A program made the translations under genes and the position numbers. 64,000 bases of DNA from Anaerolineae bacterium. Its GTDB lineage: Bacteria; Chloroflexota; Anaerolineae; Aggregatilineales; Aggregatilineaceae. The number at the start of each line of letters is the position of its first letter. Position 1 is the first letter of the stretch. The notes below the pieces were generated by a model that was not told where the DNA came from, searched no databases, and saw only the letters and a list, made by a program, of their open reading frames with translations. The DNA lies in contig JAFGHR010000010.1 in the NCBI GenBank assembly GCA_016930015.1, positions 17,137 to 81,136 on the forward strand, written 5' to 3'. This document shows, piece after piece, positions 1 to 8,017 of this stretch.

Positions 1-528
1 GTAGATTCCGATCCGGCGGACGCGATCGCCATGCCCGCTTACGGTGAGGCGGCGGGTGGTGTGCTGGATGATGAGCAGATCGAGCAGATCACCGCGTACA
101 TGGCGACATGGGGCACAGGTGAAACGCCTCCGCTGCCCGAACCGAATCTCGAACACCCGGAACCCGGCGCGGTTATTTACGCCAAAACGTGTTACGGCTG
201 TCACGGCGACCAGGGCGCGGGTTACGATACGCCCACGTTCCCCGCATTCGAGCCGGACGATCATACACGGCGCGTAGTACAGGACGGTCACGAGAGCATC
301 ACTGTCCCGGCGTTTGGCGTGGAGCAGGGCGGCCCGTTGAGCGATAGTGATATCGACGCGCTGGATGTATACTTGGCGTCGTGGCAGGCGGAAGGCGATC
401 ACGACGCAGCAGACGAGGAAGACTCCGGCAGCGCGCAGGGATTAAACGCCGTGCTCGTGCTGGTGGGCGTTATCGCCATTTTGACGGTCGGCGGTGTGTA
501 TATGATGCGGTCACGGAGCAGCGAATAA
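1..528 (+). CDS. Multiheme class I cytochrome c, membrane anchored (5' partial)
   Basis: The reading frame is open to the left edge, so the start lies outside the window. The visible part begins in the distal half of one cytochrome c fold, with a methionine in an AMPAYGE context that could be the axial ligand. A second cytochrome c domain follows, with heme motif CYGCH at nt 190-204 and a later MATW/LASW-type helix end. After an acidic linker comes one C-terminal membrane segment (about nt 445-510) and a short basic tail. This suggests an electron carrier on the outer face of the membrane, held by its C-terminus. It lies upstream of Ccm genes, which would attach its hemes. The partner complex cannot be seen from here. 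Confidence 0.85.
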   Translation, partial: VDSDPADAIAMPAYGEAAGGVLDDEQIEQITAYMATWGTGETPPLPEPNLEHPEPGAVIYAKTCYGCHGDQGAGYDTPTFPAFEPDDHTRRVVQDGHESITVPAFGVEQGGPLSDSDIDALDVYLASWQAEGDHDAADEEDSGSAQGLNAVLVLVGVIAILTVGGVYMMRSRSSE

Positions 529-545
529 GCATGTGTGCAGCGGTA

Positions 546-668
546 AGGCTTCGCCAAGAAAATAATTACCCCATCCCCCACAACCCCTTCCCTCAGGGAA
601 GGGGAGCAAAAAACGCGCTGCCGTGTGCGGAGGGCTAAAAATGGGAGAATTCATTTCCTGGAACAACC
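546..668. repeat. MITE-like element, family 2 copy 1 (123 bp)
   Basis: A 123-bp element bounded by TA dinucleotides (544-545 and 669-670), as expected for TA-targeting IS630/Tc1-mariner type movement. Its ends are imperfect inverted repeats: AGGCTTCGCCAAGAAAATAA on the left against AGGTTGTTCCAGGAAATGAA read from the right. The centre is a perfect hairpin, CCCCTTCCCT-c-AGGGAAGGGG (584-604). A second copy of the same length and opposite orientation lies at 48568-48690. Its right end carries GGAGGG six bases before an ATG at 641, which is the start of the next gene. No transposase is present in the window. Confidence 0.8.
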
Positions 669-1144
669 TAACTGTTCGCCCGTTGAGCGACACGGATCGC
701 ACGTGGGTGCGTGATCTGCTGGCCGAACACTGGGGATCGAGCCAGATCGTGTCACGGGGGCGGCTGCATGACGGGGCCGCCCTGCCGGGGTTTGTGGCGT
801 GGGCGGGCGGCGAGCGAGTCGGCCTGCTGACGTATTGTTTTGAGAGCGCGACTGTTTGCGAGGTGACCTCGCTCAACAGCCTGGCGGAGGGCATCGGTGC
901 GGGCACGGCGCTGCTGGAGGCCGTGATCACGATGGCGCGTGAGGCGGGCTGTGTGCGGGTGTGGCTGGTTACGACCAATGATAACCTGCACGCGCTTGGG
1001 TTTTACCAGCGGCGCGGTTTTGTCCTGAAGGCGGTACATAATAACGCGCTGGAAACCTCGCGCCGCCTCAAACCTGAAATTCCTCTAATCGGCATGAACA
1101 ATATCCCCCTCCGCGACGAGCTAGAGTTGGAAATGTTGTTATAA
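641..1144 (+). CDS. GNAT family N-acetyltransferase
   Basis: A 167-residue single-domain GNAT. The acetyl-CoA loop region appears as a GIGAGTALL segment followed by an ARE helix, and the C-terminal part has the usual N-x-x-A-x-x-FYxxxGF motif (DNLHALGFYQRRGF). The substrate is unknown; the family acetylates small molecules or protein amino groups with acetyl-CoA. The ATG at 641 has a good Shine-Dalgarno sequence (GGAGGG at 629-634). Both the ATG and codons 1-9 lie inside the MITE-like element at 546-668, and native homology seems to begin at NLTVRP. The original start was therefore probably replaced by the insertion. An alternative upstream start at 623 has no such ribosome site. Confidence 0.8.
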   Translation: MGEFISWNNLTVRPLSDTDRTWVRDLLAEHWGSSQIVSRGRLHDGAALPGFVAWAGGERVGLLTYCFESATVCEVTSLNSLAEGIGAGTALLEAVITMAREAGCVRVWLVTTNDNLHALGFYQRRGFVLKAVHNNALETSRRLKPEIPLIGMNNIPLRDELELEMLL

Positions 1145-1145
1145 T
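1140..1145 (+). promoter_or_regulatory. Possible -10 box of mscL
   Basis: A perfect TATAAT lies across the end of the preceding GNAT gene, about 44 bases before the mscL ATG. I see no clear -35 at the right distance, so this is a weak call. Confidence 0.35.
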
Positions 1146-1188
1146 CTACCTGTAAGTCCGATCACACATGTCCACAAGGGAGGGAATC

Positions 1189-1647
1189 ATGAAGGGTTTT
1201 GTGAAGGAGTTCAGCGAATTCATTGCGCGCGGCAATGTATTCGACCTGGCAGTCGGTATTATCATCGGGGCGGCATTTAACAGTATTGTCGGCTCCCTGG
1301 TGAACGATATCATCATGCCACCGATCGGTATGCTGCTGGGTAAAGTCGATTTCGCAGACCTGTATATTAACCTCACCAACACGGATTACGACTCGTTGGC
1401 AGCCGCCAGGGAAGCCGGAGCAGCGACAATCAATTACGGTTCATTCATCAATACCGTTATTAACTTTCTCATCGTTGCATTTGTCGTGTTCCTGCTGATC
1501 AAACAGGTCAACCGCCTGATGAAGAGTCAGGAAGAAGCACCCGCCGAAGAGGCGCCCGCTGGCCCAACCGTCGAGGAGCGCATGGTCGAGACCCTGGACC
1601 GCCTGTCTGTTGCGCTGGAGTCGATGGAAAGCAAAAACTCATCCTGA
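1189..1647 (+). CDS. mscL: Large-conductance mechanosensitive channel MscL
   Basis: A 152-residue homopentameric channel subunit that opens under membrane tension to release solutes on osmotic downshock. The N-terminus ([20 protein letters not shown]) and the following glycine/alanine-rich first membrane helix ([10 protein letters not shown]) are diagnostic. The second helix ([14 protein letters not shown]) is followed by a charged cytoplasmic helix. The tail is extended by an acidic [12 protein letters not shown] linker and a last helix, making it slightly longer than the roughly 136-residue E. coli protein. I chose the ATG at 1189 because the Shine-Dalgarno AGGGAGG lies just before it; the ATG at 1168 lies upstream of that site. 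Confidence 0.95.
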   Translation: MKGFVKEFSEFIARGNVFDLAVGIIIGAAFNSIVGSLVNDIIMPPIGMLLGKVDFADLYINLTNTDYDSLAAAREAGAATINYGSFINTVINFLIVAFVVFLLIKQVNRLMKSQEEAPAEEAPAGPTVEERMVETLDRLSVALESMESKNSS

Positions 1648-1682
1648 CATCCTGAATACACACAACACCGGAGCACATTAAC

Positions 1683-1708
1683 GCAGGGGGGCAAAACAGC
1701 CCCTCTGC
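1683..1708 (+). terminator. Stem-loop after mscL
   Basis: GCAGGGGGGC-aaaaca-GCCCCTCTGC forms a 10-bp stem with one mismatch, 35 bases after the mscL stop. It lacks a following T-run, so it may be a transcript-end stabiliser rather than a full intrinsic terminator. Confidence 0.4.
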
Positions 1709-1786
1709 TGCGACTTACACCCTGAATCCTTACGCGCTCATTTTGTGGTATGGATTGTAGAGAAAACTAAAAAAGTGTTACAATAA

Positions 1787-1816
1787 TTGACATAATACCC
1801 AGAGTAGTTTGCATAA
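1787..1816 (+). promoter_or_regulatory. Candidate promoter for ccmE
   Basis: A consensus TTGACA (1787-1792) is followed 18-19 bases later by GCATAA/CATAAC. It lies about 60 bases before ccmE in an AT-rich gap. The -35 is perfect and the -10 weak. Confidence 0.4.
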
Positions 1817-1875
1817 CGCCCGCCGCCACTTTCAGGCACAACTGGGCAAATCGTCGCAGAAGCGAGTGGAACCAC

Positions 1876-2421
1876 ATGACGGATATTCAGTGGGAAAAGA
1901 ACAGCGTTTTAGCAAAACGTGTGAAGGATCATCGCCGGGGACGTTGGAAGTTCCTGGTCGCCGGGGTGATCATTCTGGGCGCGGTGGCCTATCTCCTGTT
2001 TTATAGCACGGCCATCGGCGCGCGGTATTACGTCACCGTGGATGACCTGGTGAACGATCCCGGCATGCTGGGCAAACAGGCGCGTGTATCGGGCGCGGTG
2101 GACGGTGATCCCGTGTTTTTCCCTGAGCGTAACGAACTCCAGTTTGTGATCGCCAATATCCCCAACGATAACGACTCGATCAAGGAGCAGGGCGGGCTGG
2201 CGAAAGTGTTGTATACGGCAGTGAACAGTCCAGACACCACGCGGCTTAGGGTGGTGGCCCACGATCAAGAGATTCCCGACCTGTTGCAGCACGAAGCCCA
2301 GGCGATTTTGACCGGCAAACTGGTGCAGGAAAACGGCGACTACGTGTTTTATGCGTCCGAGATCACGCTGAAATGCCCGACCCGGTATGAGGAAGACGTG
2401 CCGGATCAGGTGGTTCAATAG
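1876..2421 (+). CDS. ccmE: Cytochrome c maturation heme chaperone CcmE, CxxxY type
   Basis: A 181-residue periplasm-facing heme chaperone that receives heme from CcmC/CcmD and passes it to the CcmF/CcmH lyase. One N-terminal membrane anchor (residues about 26-45) is followed by the OB-fold beta-barrel domain. The usual heme-binding histidine motif near the C-terminus is absent. In its place is C167-PTR-Y171 (LKCPTRYEED), matching the CxxxY variant known from Desulfovibrio-type and archaeal CcmE, in which heme is thought to bind the cysteine. It stands alone about 7 kb upstream of ccmF, separated by cytochrome and sugar genes. Confidence 0.92.
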   Translation: MTDIQWEKNSVLAKRVKDHRRGRWKFLVAGVIILGAVAYLLFYSTAIGARYYVTVDDLVNDPGMLGKQARVSGAVDGDPVFFPERNELQFVIANIPNDNDSIKEQGGLAKVLYTAVNSPDTTRLRVVAHDQEIPDLLQHEAQAILTGKLVQENGDYVFYASEITLKCPTRYEEDVPDQVVQ

Positions 2422-2548
2422 TCTGGACCGGTCGCGGCAGATCATCCCCAAAAGATGCTTTCAAAACAAGCGTTGGAGTAATCCGGCGCTTCTTTTTGTT
2501 TTGATTTACGCTAATTTTGTTATAAAAATACAAAAAAAGGAATATTTG

Positions 2549-2577
2549 TTGCCATCAACCCCGAATCACCCTATACT
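2549..2577 (+). promoter_or_regulatory. Promoter of the first P460 cytochrome gene
   Basis: TTGCCA (2549-2554), a 17-bp spacer and TATACT (2572-2577) form a near-consensus sigma-70 type promoter. Predicted initiation near 2584 places the left arm of a long hairpin at the very 5' end of the transcript. Confidence 0.65.
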
Positions 2578-2581
2578 GAGA

Positions 2582-2673
2582 ATCAGGTGCACAATGCTTT
2601 TCTAACGACAGCTCCTACAAAACTATCACAGCCGGTGGCGTGGAGCTGTTGTTCACCGTTTCCTGCACCTGAT
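2582..2673 (+). ncRNA. Structured 5' leader hairpin of the P460 gene
   Basis: An outer perfect 10-bp stem pairs ATCAGGTGCA (2582-2591) with TGCACCTGAT (2664-2673). Inside it an 8-bp perfect stem pairs ACAGCTCC (2608-2615) with GGAGCTGT (2642-2649). A smaller CGGTG/CACCG pairing could compete with the inner stem. The structure ends about 30 bases before the ATG at 2704. It matches no riboswitch consensus that I recognise; it could be a regulatory leader or a 5' stabilising hairpin. Confidence 0.5.
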
Positions 2674-2703
2674 AAAGTTTTACCAGCTAGAGGAGATAGT
2701 GGT

Positions 2704-3969
2704 ATGCGTCGACTATTACCCGTTTTTGCTGTTCTTATTGTGGGGCTGATGCTGGCGATAGTTGCGCTGGTTGGGGCAGAAGAAACAGACCAACCCGGCG
2801 TTATTATTGCCCAGGATGGCCCCGGACTCCCTGACGCAAACGGCGCGTCTGTGTTGGATTACGTGATCAACCAGAATCCGTATGTGGAATGGAAAACCTG
2901 GCCCGCCGACCGTTGGACCGATTTTTCAGGTGTTATTCAGAGCGGCGCGCCGCACGGTGAAACGGTGCGCATTTTTGTAAATGATATCGCGTTAGATGCC
3001 GCTGCCGCCGAGTTTGACGGCGTTCTCCCCTACGGCAGCATTGTGGTCAAAGAAAACTATGGTGGCACGGTTGACGAACCGGGCGACGTGATGGCGTTGA
3101 CGATCATGTACAAGGTCGAAGGTTACAACCCGGACGCGGGTGACTGGTTCTGGATCAAGGCTAATGGTGACGGCAGCGCGATCGATGCTGAAGGCATGGT
3201 CGAAGGCTGCATCGGCTGTCACAGCCAGGACGGCAACGCTGACTTTATGCTGCGTTATGCGTTTGGCGAAGAACCGGCCACGTATTACGGTGATCCGCTG
3301 CCTGAAGCTGACGGCGCGGCGGTGATCGACTACATGCTGAATACCAGCTCCTACACGGAGTGGGGATCGTGGCCCGCCACCGAGGACGATGATTTCAGCG
3401 GTTACCTTGCCAGTGATGCTCCGCACGGCGAAACAGTACGCATTTTTGTGAACGATCGCGCGCTGGATGCGCTGGACTACACGCATTTTGACGGCGTTCT
3501 TCCCTACGGCAGCATCGTGGTCAAAGAAAACTACGGCGGCACGGTTGACGAACCGGGCGACGTGGTGGCGCTGACGATCATGTACAAGGTCGAAGGTTAC
3601 AACCCGGACGCGGGCGACTGGTTCTGGATCAAGGCTAGTGGGGACGGCGGCACGGTCGATGCTGAAGGTATGGTCGAGGGCTGCATCGGCTGCCACAGCC
3701 AGGACGGCAATTCCGATTACCTGCTGCGTTATGATCTGCCCGAAGCCGCCGGTATGATGGGCGACGAGGGCATGGGCGCCGGGGACATGGCGATCGATGC
3801 CGAAGCGCTGATCAATGAGCGCTGCACCCAGTGCCACACGCGCGATCGGGTTGATGCGGCGGAATATGATGCTGCCACCTGGCAGGCGACGATTGAGCGT
3901 ATGGTCAGCAAGGGCGCGGTGCTCAACGAGGAAGAAATCGCCGCGCTGGTCGAATACCTCAGCCAGTAG
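2704..3969 (+). CDS. Triheme protein: two cytochrome P460 domains plus C-terminal cytochrome c
   Basis: A 421-residue exported protein. An N-terminal signal or anchor segment (residues about 5-25) is followed by two cytochrome P460-like domains, each closing with heme motif CIGCH (residues 169 and 327). A small C-terminal class I-like domain carries CTQCH (residue 374). Each P460 domain has the GSIVVKENYGG strand and the MYKVEGYNPDAGDWFW segment. P460-family heme proteins act on hydroxylamine or nitric oxide-type nitrogen species, or simply bind NO; the function here is inferred only. I chose the ATG at 2704 because GAGGAGA precedes it; the upstream ATG at 2587 would bury the signal peptide. 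The second halves of the two domains are about 93 percent identical in DNA, suggesting recent duplication or gene conversion. Confidence 0.85.
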   Translation: MRRLLPVFAVLIVGLMLAIVALVGAEETDQPGVIIAQDGPGLPDANGASVLDYVINQNPYVEWKTWPADRWTDFSGVIQSGAPHGETVRIFVNDIALDAAAAEFDGVLPYGSIVVKENYGGTVDEPGDVMALTIMYKVEGYNPDAGDWFWIKANGDGSAIDAEGMVEGCIGCHSQDGNADFMLRYAFGEEPATYYGDPLPEADGAAVIDYMLNTSSYTEWGSWPATEDDDFSGYLASDAPHGETVRIFVNDRALDALDYTHFDGVLPYGSIVVKENYGGTVDEPGDVVALTIMYKVEGYNPDAGDWFWIKASGDGGTVDAEGMVEGCIGCHSQDGNSDYLLRYDLPEAAGMMGDEGMGAGDMAIDAEALINERCTQCHTRDRVDAAEYDAATWQATIERMVSKGAVLNEEEIAALVEYLSQ

Positions 3970-4004
3970 GCGCTCATTCCGGTTACCAGTTTGTCACACA
4001 CAAC

Positions 4005-4035
4005 GGCCCAGGATTTCCGCCCTGGGCTGTTTTTT
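4005..4035 (+). terminator. Intrinsic terminator after P460 gene
   Basis: GGCCCAGG pairs with CCTGGGCT around an 8-base loop, followed by a run of six T. It lies 35 bases after the stop and just before the convergent gene end at 4065. Confidence 0.85.
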
Positions 4036-4064
4036 CGTCGTGTGGATGGTTTGCGACGGGGTGA

Positions 4065-5951
4065 TCACCGCGTGATGTGCACGCGATCCACGATCAGCCA
4101 GTTTTGGTTATCGGGCGTGCCGTCCACCGGCCAGAACGCGCCGTCCGGCCCCATCACGCGCACGACGACTTTAGCCTCACCGGTCGGCATGTCAGGATTC
4201 AGATTCAGGTCAACGTCACTGCGCCACACCTGACCGGGCTGCCACGTCGCGGGGGGAACATGGGCGAAGGTATCGCTGCCGCGTGTGAGCTGCCCGCTGT
4301 AGACTTCACCGGACGGGCCTTCGATCCGCACCTCCGGCTGAAAAGTCGTATCCGGCGCGAGCACTTCCCAGTACAGCGTCACGTGGACCCAACCGCTGGG
4401 CGGGTGCAGGCGATAATCACGCCGCGCGACGGAATCCGCGACCACCTGGAAGCCGCGCAGGACCACGCGCCCGCCGAACGTGATATCCAGCGGCACGGCT
4501 TCCGGCGGCAGGTGATCGGTTTTCGGACGCAGATCATACCCCTTGACCGTGACCGTGGTCGGGAAAACTTCGGTGCGCAGCGGGTAACGGTCCTGGAACC
4601 AGCCCTGTAACGCGCCCTCAGGATCACCCAGGTGCGGCACAAACAGCGCCAGCCACACCGTATCGTAACCTTCGGTCACAAACGGCAGCAGGTCATCCAG
4701 CGGCATGTCACGGTTGACGCTGTACCAGGGCGCGATGACCGTGCTGTCGCCCTCGTAATAAAACATAAATGTCGGCTCGCCGTAATTGCTGACCACGATC
4801 ACCACGTCGCCCGCGTCGCCGTACTGCTCGATAAAACGCGCGGCAGCGGGGAAGTCATCGCGCGCGGTGGGATCGAGCTGGTAGGCCAGCCCGACCAGGG
4901 ACGCGGCCAGCAGTCCCGCCAGCACCACGCCGCGACCCCAACGTGTAGGGATGGCGCTCACACCGACGCCCAGGCCGAGCACAAACAGCGGCACGACATA
5001 CGCGAAAAACTTGGTTTTGAAGATATCGTTACTCAGCGCAAACCACGCCATACCCGCGCCCGCTGTGACCAGCATCAGCAGCGCGGCGGCCATCAACGGG
5101 CGGCGCGGCCCGGCCACGAACGCCCAGATCAACAGGATCACGCACACGGCCAGGATCGCCCACAGCCAGCCGTCACTCAATGGCGGCTGGTGGACCAGCA
5201 GCCCCGACCCGAAACGGCGCACAAACGCGCCCAACGTCTCCGGCGCGCGTTCGGCAATGGGAGAATGATCGCCCCGGCGCTGCCACATGGTCCAGGCGTA
5301 GGGCAGGTAGGCCAGCCCGACCACGCCCAACGCGATCACGCCTGCCAGCCGGGCGCGTAATGTGCCTGATCCGAATACAGCCCAGGCCAGGATCGCAGCC
5401 CCGCTGGCGGCGATGGCAACCGCGCCGATGATGTGCGAGTATCCCGCGCCCAACGCGGCCAGCGCAAACGCGATCCACCACACCGGGCGGGACGTGTTCA
5501 GCGCGTGCAGCAGGCATAACCACGCCGTCCCGGCCAGCAGCGCCAGCAGCGCGTACATGCGCGTTTGCTGCGTGGCCCAGATCAACAGCGGGTTGATACT
5601 CCACAGCAGGCCCGCGATCAGCGCCGGACGGGTGCCGAACAGCCGCCGCGCCAGCGCCATCAGCACCGCGCCCAGCAGGGCATCGGCCAGCACGCTCGAC
5701 AGGCGCAGCCCGGCCTGGCTGGTGCCGGTCAGGTTGATCCACACGTGCAGCAGGACAAAATGCAGCTTGGGATGTACATCAAGCTGGTCGTCGGCAAAAT
5801 GCCGCAGCAGGTCGCCCAGCGATCCCTGGGCCAACCCCATGCTGAACGTTTCGTCACCGTCCAGGCCGTGCACGTTCACCAGCGCCAGCCGGAGCATGAT
5901 CCCGGTCAGCAGGATCAGCGCCAGCCCCCAGAATACAGTCTTATGTAACAT
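4065..5951 (-). CDS. GT-C fold membrane glycosyltransferase-like protein (GT39/ArnT type)
   Basis: About 628 residues with many membrane helices in the first two-thirds and a soluble C-terminal beta-rich domain. The first extracytoplasmic loop has the acidic LDGDETFSMG motif and a DVHPKLHF segment, as in polyprenyl-phosphate-sugar dependent GT-C enzymes. It would transfer a lipid-linked sugar on the outer face of the membrane; acceptor unknown. The start is uncertain: ATG at 5951 begins just before the first helix (MLHKTVFWG) and lies 16 bases beyond the stop of the upstream epimerase gene. A start at 6017 would overlap that gene by 50 bases. It probably forms an operon with the epimerase. 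Confidence 0.8.
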   Translation of the reverse strand: MLHKTVFWGLALILLTGIMLRLALVNVHGLDGDETFSMGLAQGSLGDLLRHFADDQLDVHPKLHFVLLHVWINLTGTSQAGLRLSSVLADALLGAVLMALARRLFGTRPALIAGLLWSINPLLIWATQQTRMYALLALLAGTAWLCLLHALNTSRPVWWIAFALAALGAGYSHIIGAVAIAASGAAILAWAVFGSGTLRARLAGVIALGVVGLAYLPYAWTMWQRRGDHSPIAERAPETLGAFVRRFGSGLLVHQPPLSDGWLWAILAVCVILLIWAFVAGPRRPLMAAALLMLVTAGAGMAWFALSNDIFKTKFFAYVVPLFVLGLGVGVSAIPTRWGRGVVLAGLLAASLVGLAYQLDPTARDDFPAAARFIEQYGDAGDVVIVVSNYGEPTFMFYYEGDSTVIAPWYSVNRDMPLDDLLPFVTEGYDTVWLALFVPHLGDPEGALQGWFQDRYPLRTEVFPTTVTVKGYDLRPKTDHLPPEAVPLDITFGGRVVLRGFQVVADSVARRDYRLHPPSGWVHVTLYWEVLAPDTTFQPEVRIEGPSGEVYSGQLTRGSDTFAHVPPATWQPGQVWRSDVDLNLNPDMPTGEAKVVVRVMGPDGAFWPVDGTPDNQNWLIVDRVHITR

Positions 5952-5967
5952 TGATCGTGGTTTCACG

Positions 5968-6933
5968 TCAGCCGCTGCCCGGTTCCTGTGTCGGTGTGAT
6001 TTCACGCTGTGCCGCAAAACGTGGATCGCCGTTCAGCACATAACGCAGCCCTTCTTCGAGGAATACTTTGGGCTGGTAGCTGAGCAGGTCTTTGGCCAGC
6101 GTCAGGTCGGCGCACATGCGCAGCACGCCCGCGTTTTGATCGGCCACGTGGAGCAAATGCGGTTCGCGGTTTGTGACCTCACCGATCAGACGCGCTACAC
6201 CGTTGATCGTGGTTTCGACACCGCTGCCCACGTTGATCACACGCCGGTCTACGTTCGGCGCTGTAGCGGCGCGAACCAGCGCGTTCACCACGTCGTCGAT
6301 ATACACAAAATCGCGGCTCTGCATGCCGTTGCCGTGAATGACCACCGACCCGTTGCCGATCACCTGGTGCATAAACTGGGGGATAACGGGCGGGTGAGCG
6401 GCGGGTAACTGCTGCCCTGGCCCGTAGGCGTTAAATACGCGCAAACTGACCGTTTCGACGTTCCACAGGCGCCCGATCGTGTGAATGTAGTATTCGGCGG
6501 CCAGTTTGCTGACCGCATACGGCGACCGGGGATCGGGCGATAGGCTTTCGGTCATGGGCTGCTGCTTCTGGTTGCCGTAGATCGCGCCGGACGACGCGAA
6601 CACCAGCCGTCCCACGCCGACATCGCGCATGGCTTCCATCACGCTGACGGTGCCGCCCACGTTGGCCGCGTTGTAATCACGCGGATAACGCACACTTTCG
6701 GGCACGCTGACCCGCGCCGCCAGGTGATACACACAGTCCACGCCTTGCAGCAGTGTCCACAGGCGCGGCACGTCGTTAACGTCCCCGCGTGAAAACGTCA
6801 CGTTTTCCGGCAGGCGCGACGGATCACCTGCGCTGAGATCATCCAGCACGCGCACATCATGGCCCAGCGCTACGAGCCGCCGTACCAGGGCGCTGCCTAC
6901 GAATCCCGCTCCACCGGTAATCAAAAACTGCAT
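5968..6933 (-). CDS. NAD-dependent nucleotide-sugar epimerase/dehydratase
   Basis: A 321-residue extended short-chain dehydrogenase. The N-terminal Rossmann motif is GGAGFVGS, the catalytic tyrosine-lysine pair is in SPYAVSKLAAEYY, and the SSGAIYG strand supplies the catalytic serine or threonine region. This is the UDP-glucose 4-epimerase or related family; exact substrate not determined. The ATG at 6933 is preceded by AAGGA. It lies upstream of a membrane glycosyltransferase on the same strand, so the pair probably makes and uses one sugar for a surface glycan. Confidence 0.9.
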   Translation of the reverse strand: MQFLITGGAGFVGSALVRRLVALGHDVRVLDDLSAGDPSRLPENVTFSRGDVNDVPRLWTLLQGVDCVYHLAARVSVPESVRYPRDYNAANVGGTVSVMEAMRDVGVGRLVFASSGAIYGNQKQQPMTESLSPDPRSPYAVSKLAAEYYIHTIGRLWNVETVSLRVFNAYGPGQQLPAAHPPVIPQFMHQVIGNGSVVIHGNGMQSRDFVYIDDVVNALVRAATAPNVDRRVINVGSGVETTINGVARLIGEVTNREPHLLHVADQNAGVLRMCADLTLAKDLLSYQPKVFLEEGLRYVLNGDPRFAAQREITPTQEPGSG

Positions 6934-7082
6934 ACAGATTGTCCTTATAGTGGATAATACCAGTCCGATAACGCACAAAATGTCGCTTGGTTGTTTGGTT
7001 TTGCCGTATTGCCTATTGTACGGCATATTAATCCTATCACCGATCCGGGGTTTGGTCAGGTTAGCGGAGGGATAGTGTTATT

Positions 7083-7958
7083 TTGACAGGTATGGAGCCG
7101 CCGCCGGGTGTCTCAAACCGGCCCAATACACACGTTTTGTCACAAAAAAACGAGCACCGCCCGTACCGGCGACCGGTGATCTGGGCGCTGGTCGTGATAG
7201 CAGGCATCATTTTTGGCGTATGGCTGTCGGCCACCCCGCCGGGCGTGCTGGGCAAAGCGGACGCTGTCGGTTACGCGGTCTGTCACCGCATCGAGGAGCG
7301 CTCATTTCACGTTCATGACCGCCCGCTGCCGATGTGTGCGCGCTGTACGGGCATTTTTCTGGGCGTGATCACGGGCCTGATCGTGTTTATCGTGCGCGGG
7401 CGCGTCCGCGCCGGACAATTCCCACCGCTGCGCGTGTTGGGCGTGCTGGGATTGTTCGGGGCGGCATATGTCCTCGACGGCCTGAACAGCTACCTCAGCC
7501 TGTTTGATGCATACACGCCGCTCTACCAGCCGCATAACACGCTGCGCCTGGTCACGGGGGCGCTGGCCGGGCTGGCGATGATCACGATCGCGCTGCCAGC
7601 GGCTACTATCAGCACGTGGGCCGAACCGCTGCCGCTGGCGCCGGTTGTATCCCTGCGTGAGATCGGGCTGCTGGTGTTGTGCGCCGCGCCCGTGATCGGG
7701 CTGGTGCTGCTGGAACTGCCCGCCGTACTGGTGCTGGCGGGTGTGATCAGCGCGATCGGGGTGGTGTTTATGTTTGCGCTGATCGGCAGTGTGTTATTTG
7801 TTACCGTGATGCGCCGCGAAAATACCGTGTCCCGCTGGCGGGACCTGACGCTGCCGTGGTTGGGCGGCCTGGTATTTGGAATCAGCGTGATCGGCCTGAT
7901 CGACCTGGTACGGTACATCACCACCGGCACATGGGGCGGCTTTGACATCACCATGTAG
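7083..7958 (+). CDS. DUF2085 family membrane protein
   Basis: A 291-residue protein with about six to seven membrane segments. The DUF2085 signature is clear: AVCHRIEERSF, then PMCARCTGIFLG, with paired cysteines and a histidine that might bind metal or be redox active. The function is unknown. The start is probably TTG at 7083, 11 bases after GGAGGG (7066-7071); an ATG at 7092 is the alternative. It directly precedes the second P460 gene and then ccmF, so it may share a transcript with them. A role in heme or cytochrome biogenesis is suggested only by location. Confidence 0.8.
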   Translation: MTGMEPPPGVSNRPNTHVLSQKNEHRPYRRPVIWALVVIAGIIFGVWLSATPPGVLGKADAVGYAVCHRIEERSFHVHDRPLPMCARCTGIFLGVITGLIVFIVRGRVRAGQFPPLRVLGVLGLFGAAYVLDGLNSYLSLFDAYTPLYQPHNTLRLVTGALAGLAMITIALPAATISTWAEPLPLAPVVSLREIGLLVLCAAPVIGLVLLELPAVLVLAGVISAIGVVFMFALIGSVLFVTVMRRENTVSRWRDLTLPWLGGLVFGISVIGLIDLVRYITTGTWGGFDITM

Positions 7959-8017
7959 CGGGAAACCCGCGTAGGGGGTTAAAGCAGCAGCGTATAACTA
8001 CATAAGGGGATGTGTCT

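Noticed and set aside
2587..2703. ATG 39 codons upstream for the first P460 protein
   Set aside because: It lies within the leader hairpin and would place a non-signal sequence before the clear signal peptide.
2992..3837. 281-residue minus-strand frame across the first P460 gene
   Set aside because: It repeats twice because the sense gene has duplicated domains; it has no motif of its own.
4632..5360. Long plus-strand frames opposite the membrane glycosyltransferase
   Set aside because: They are rich in Arg, His and Gln, have no domain or ribosome site, and mirror a well supported minus-strand gene with high third-position GC.
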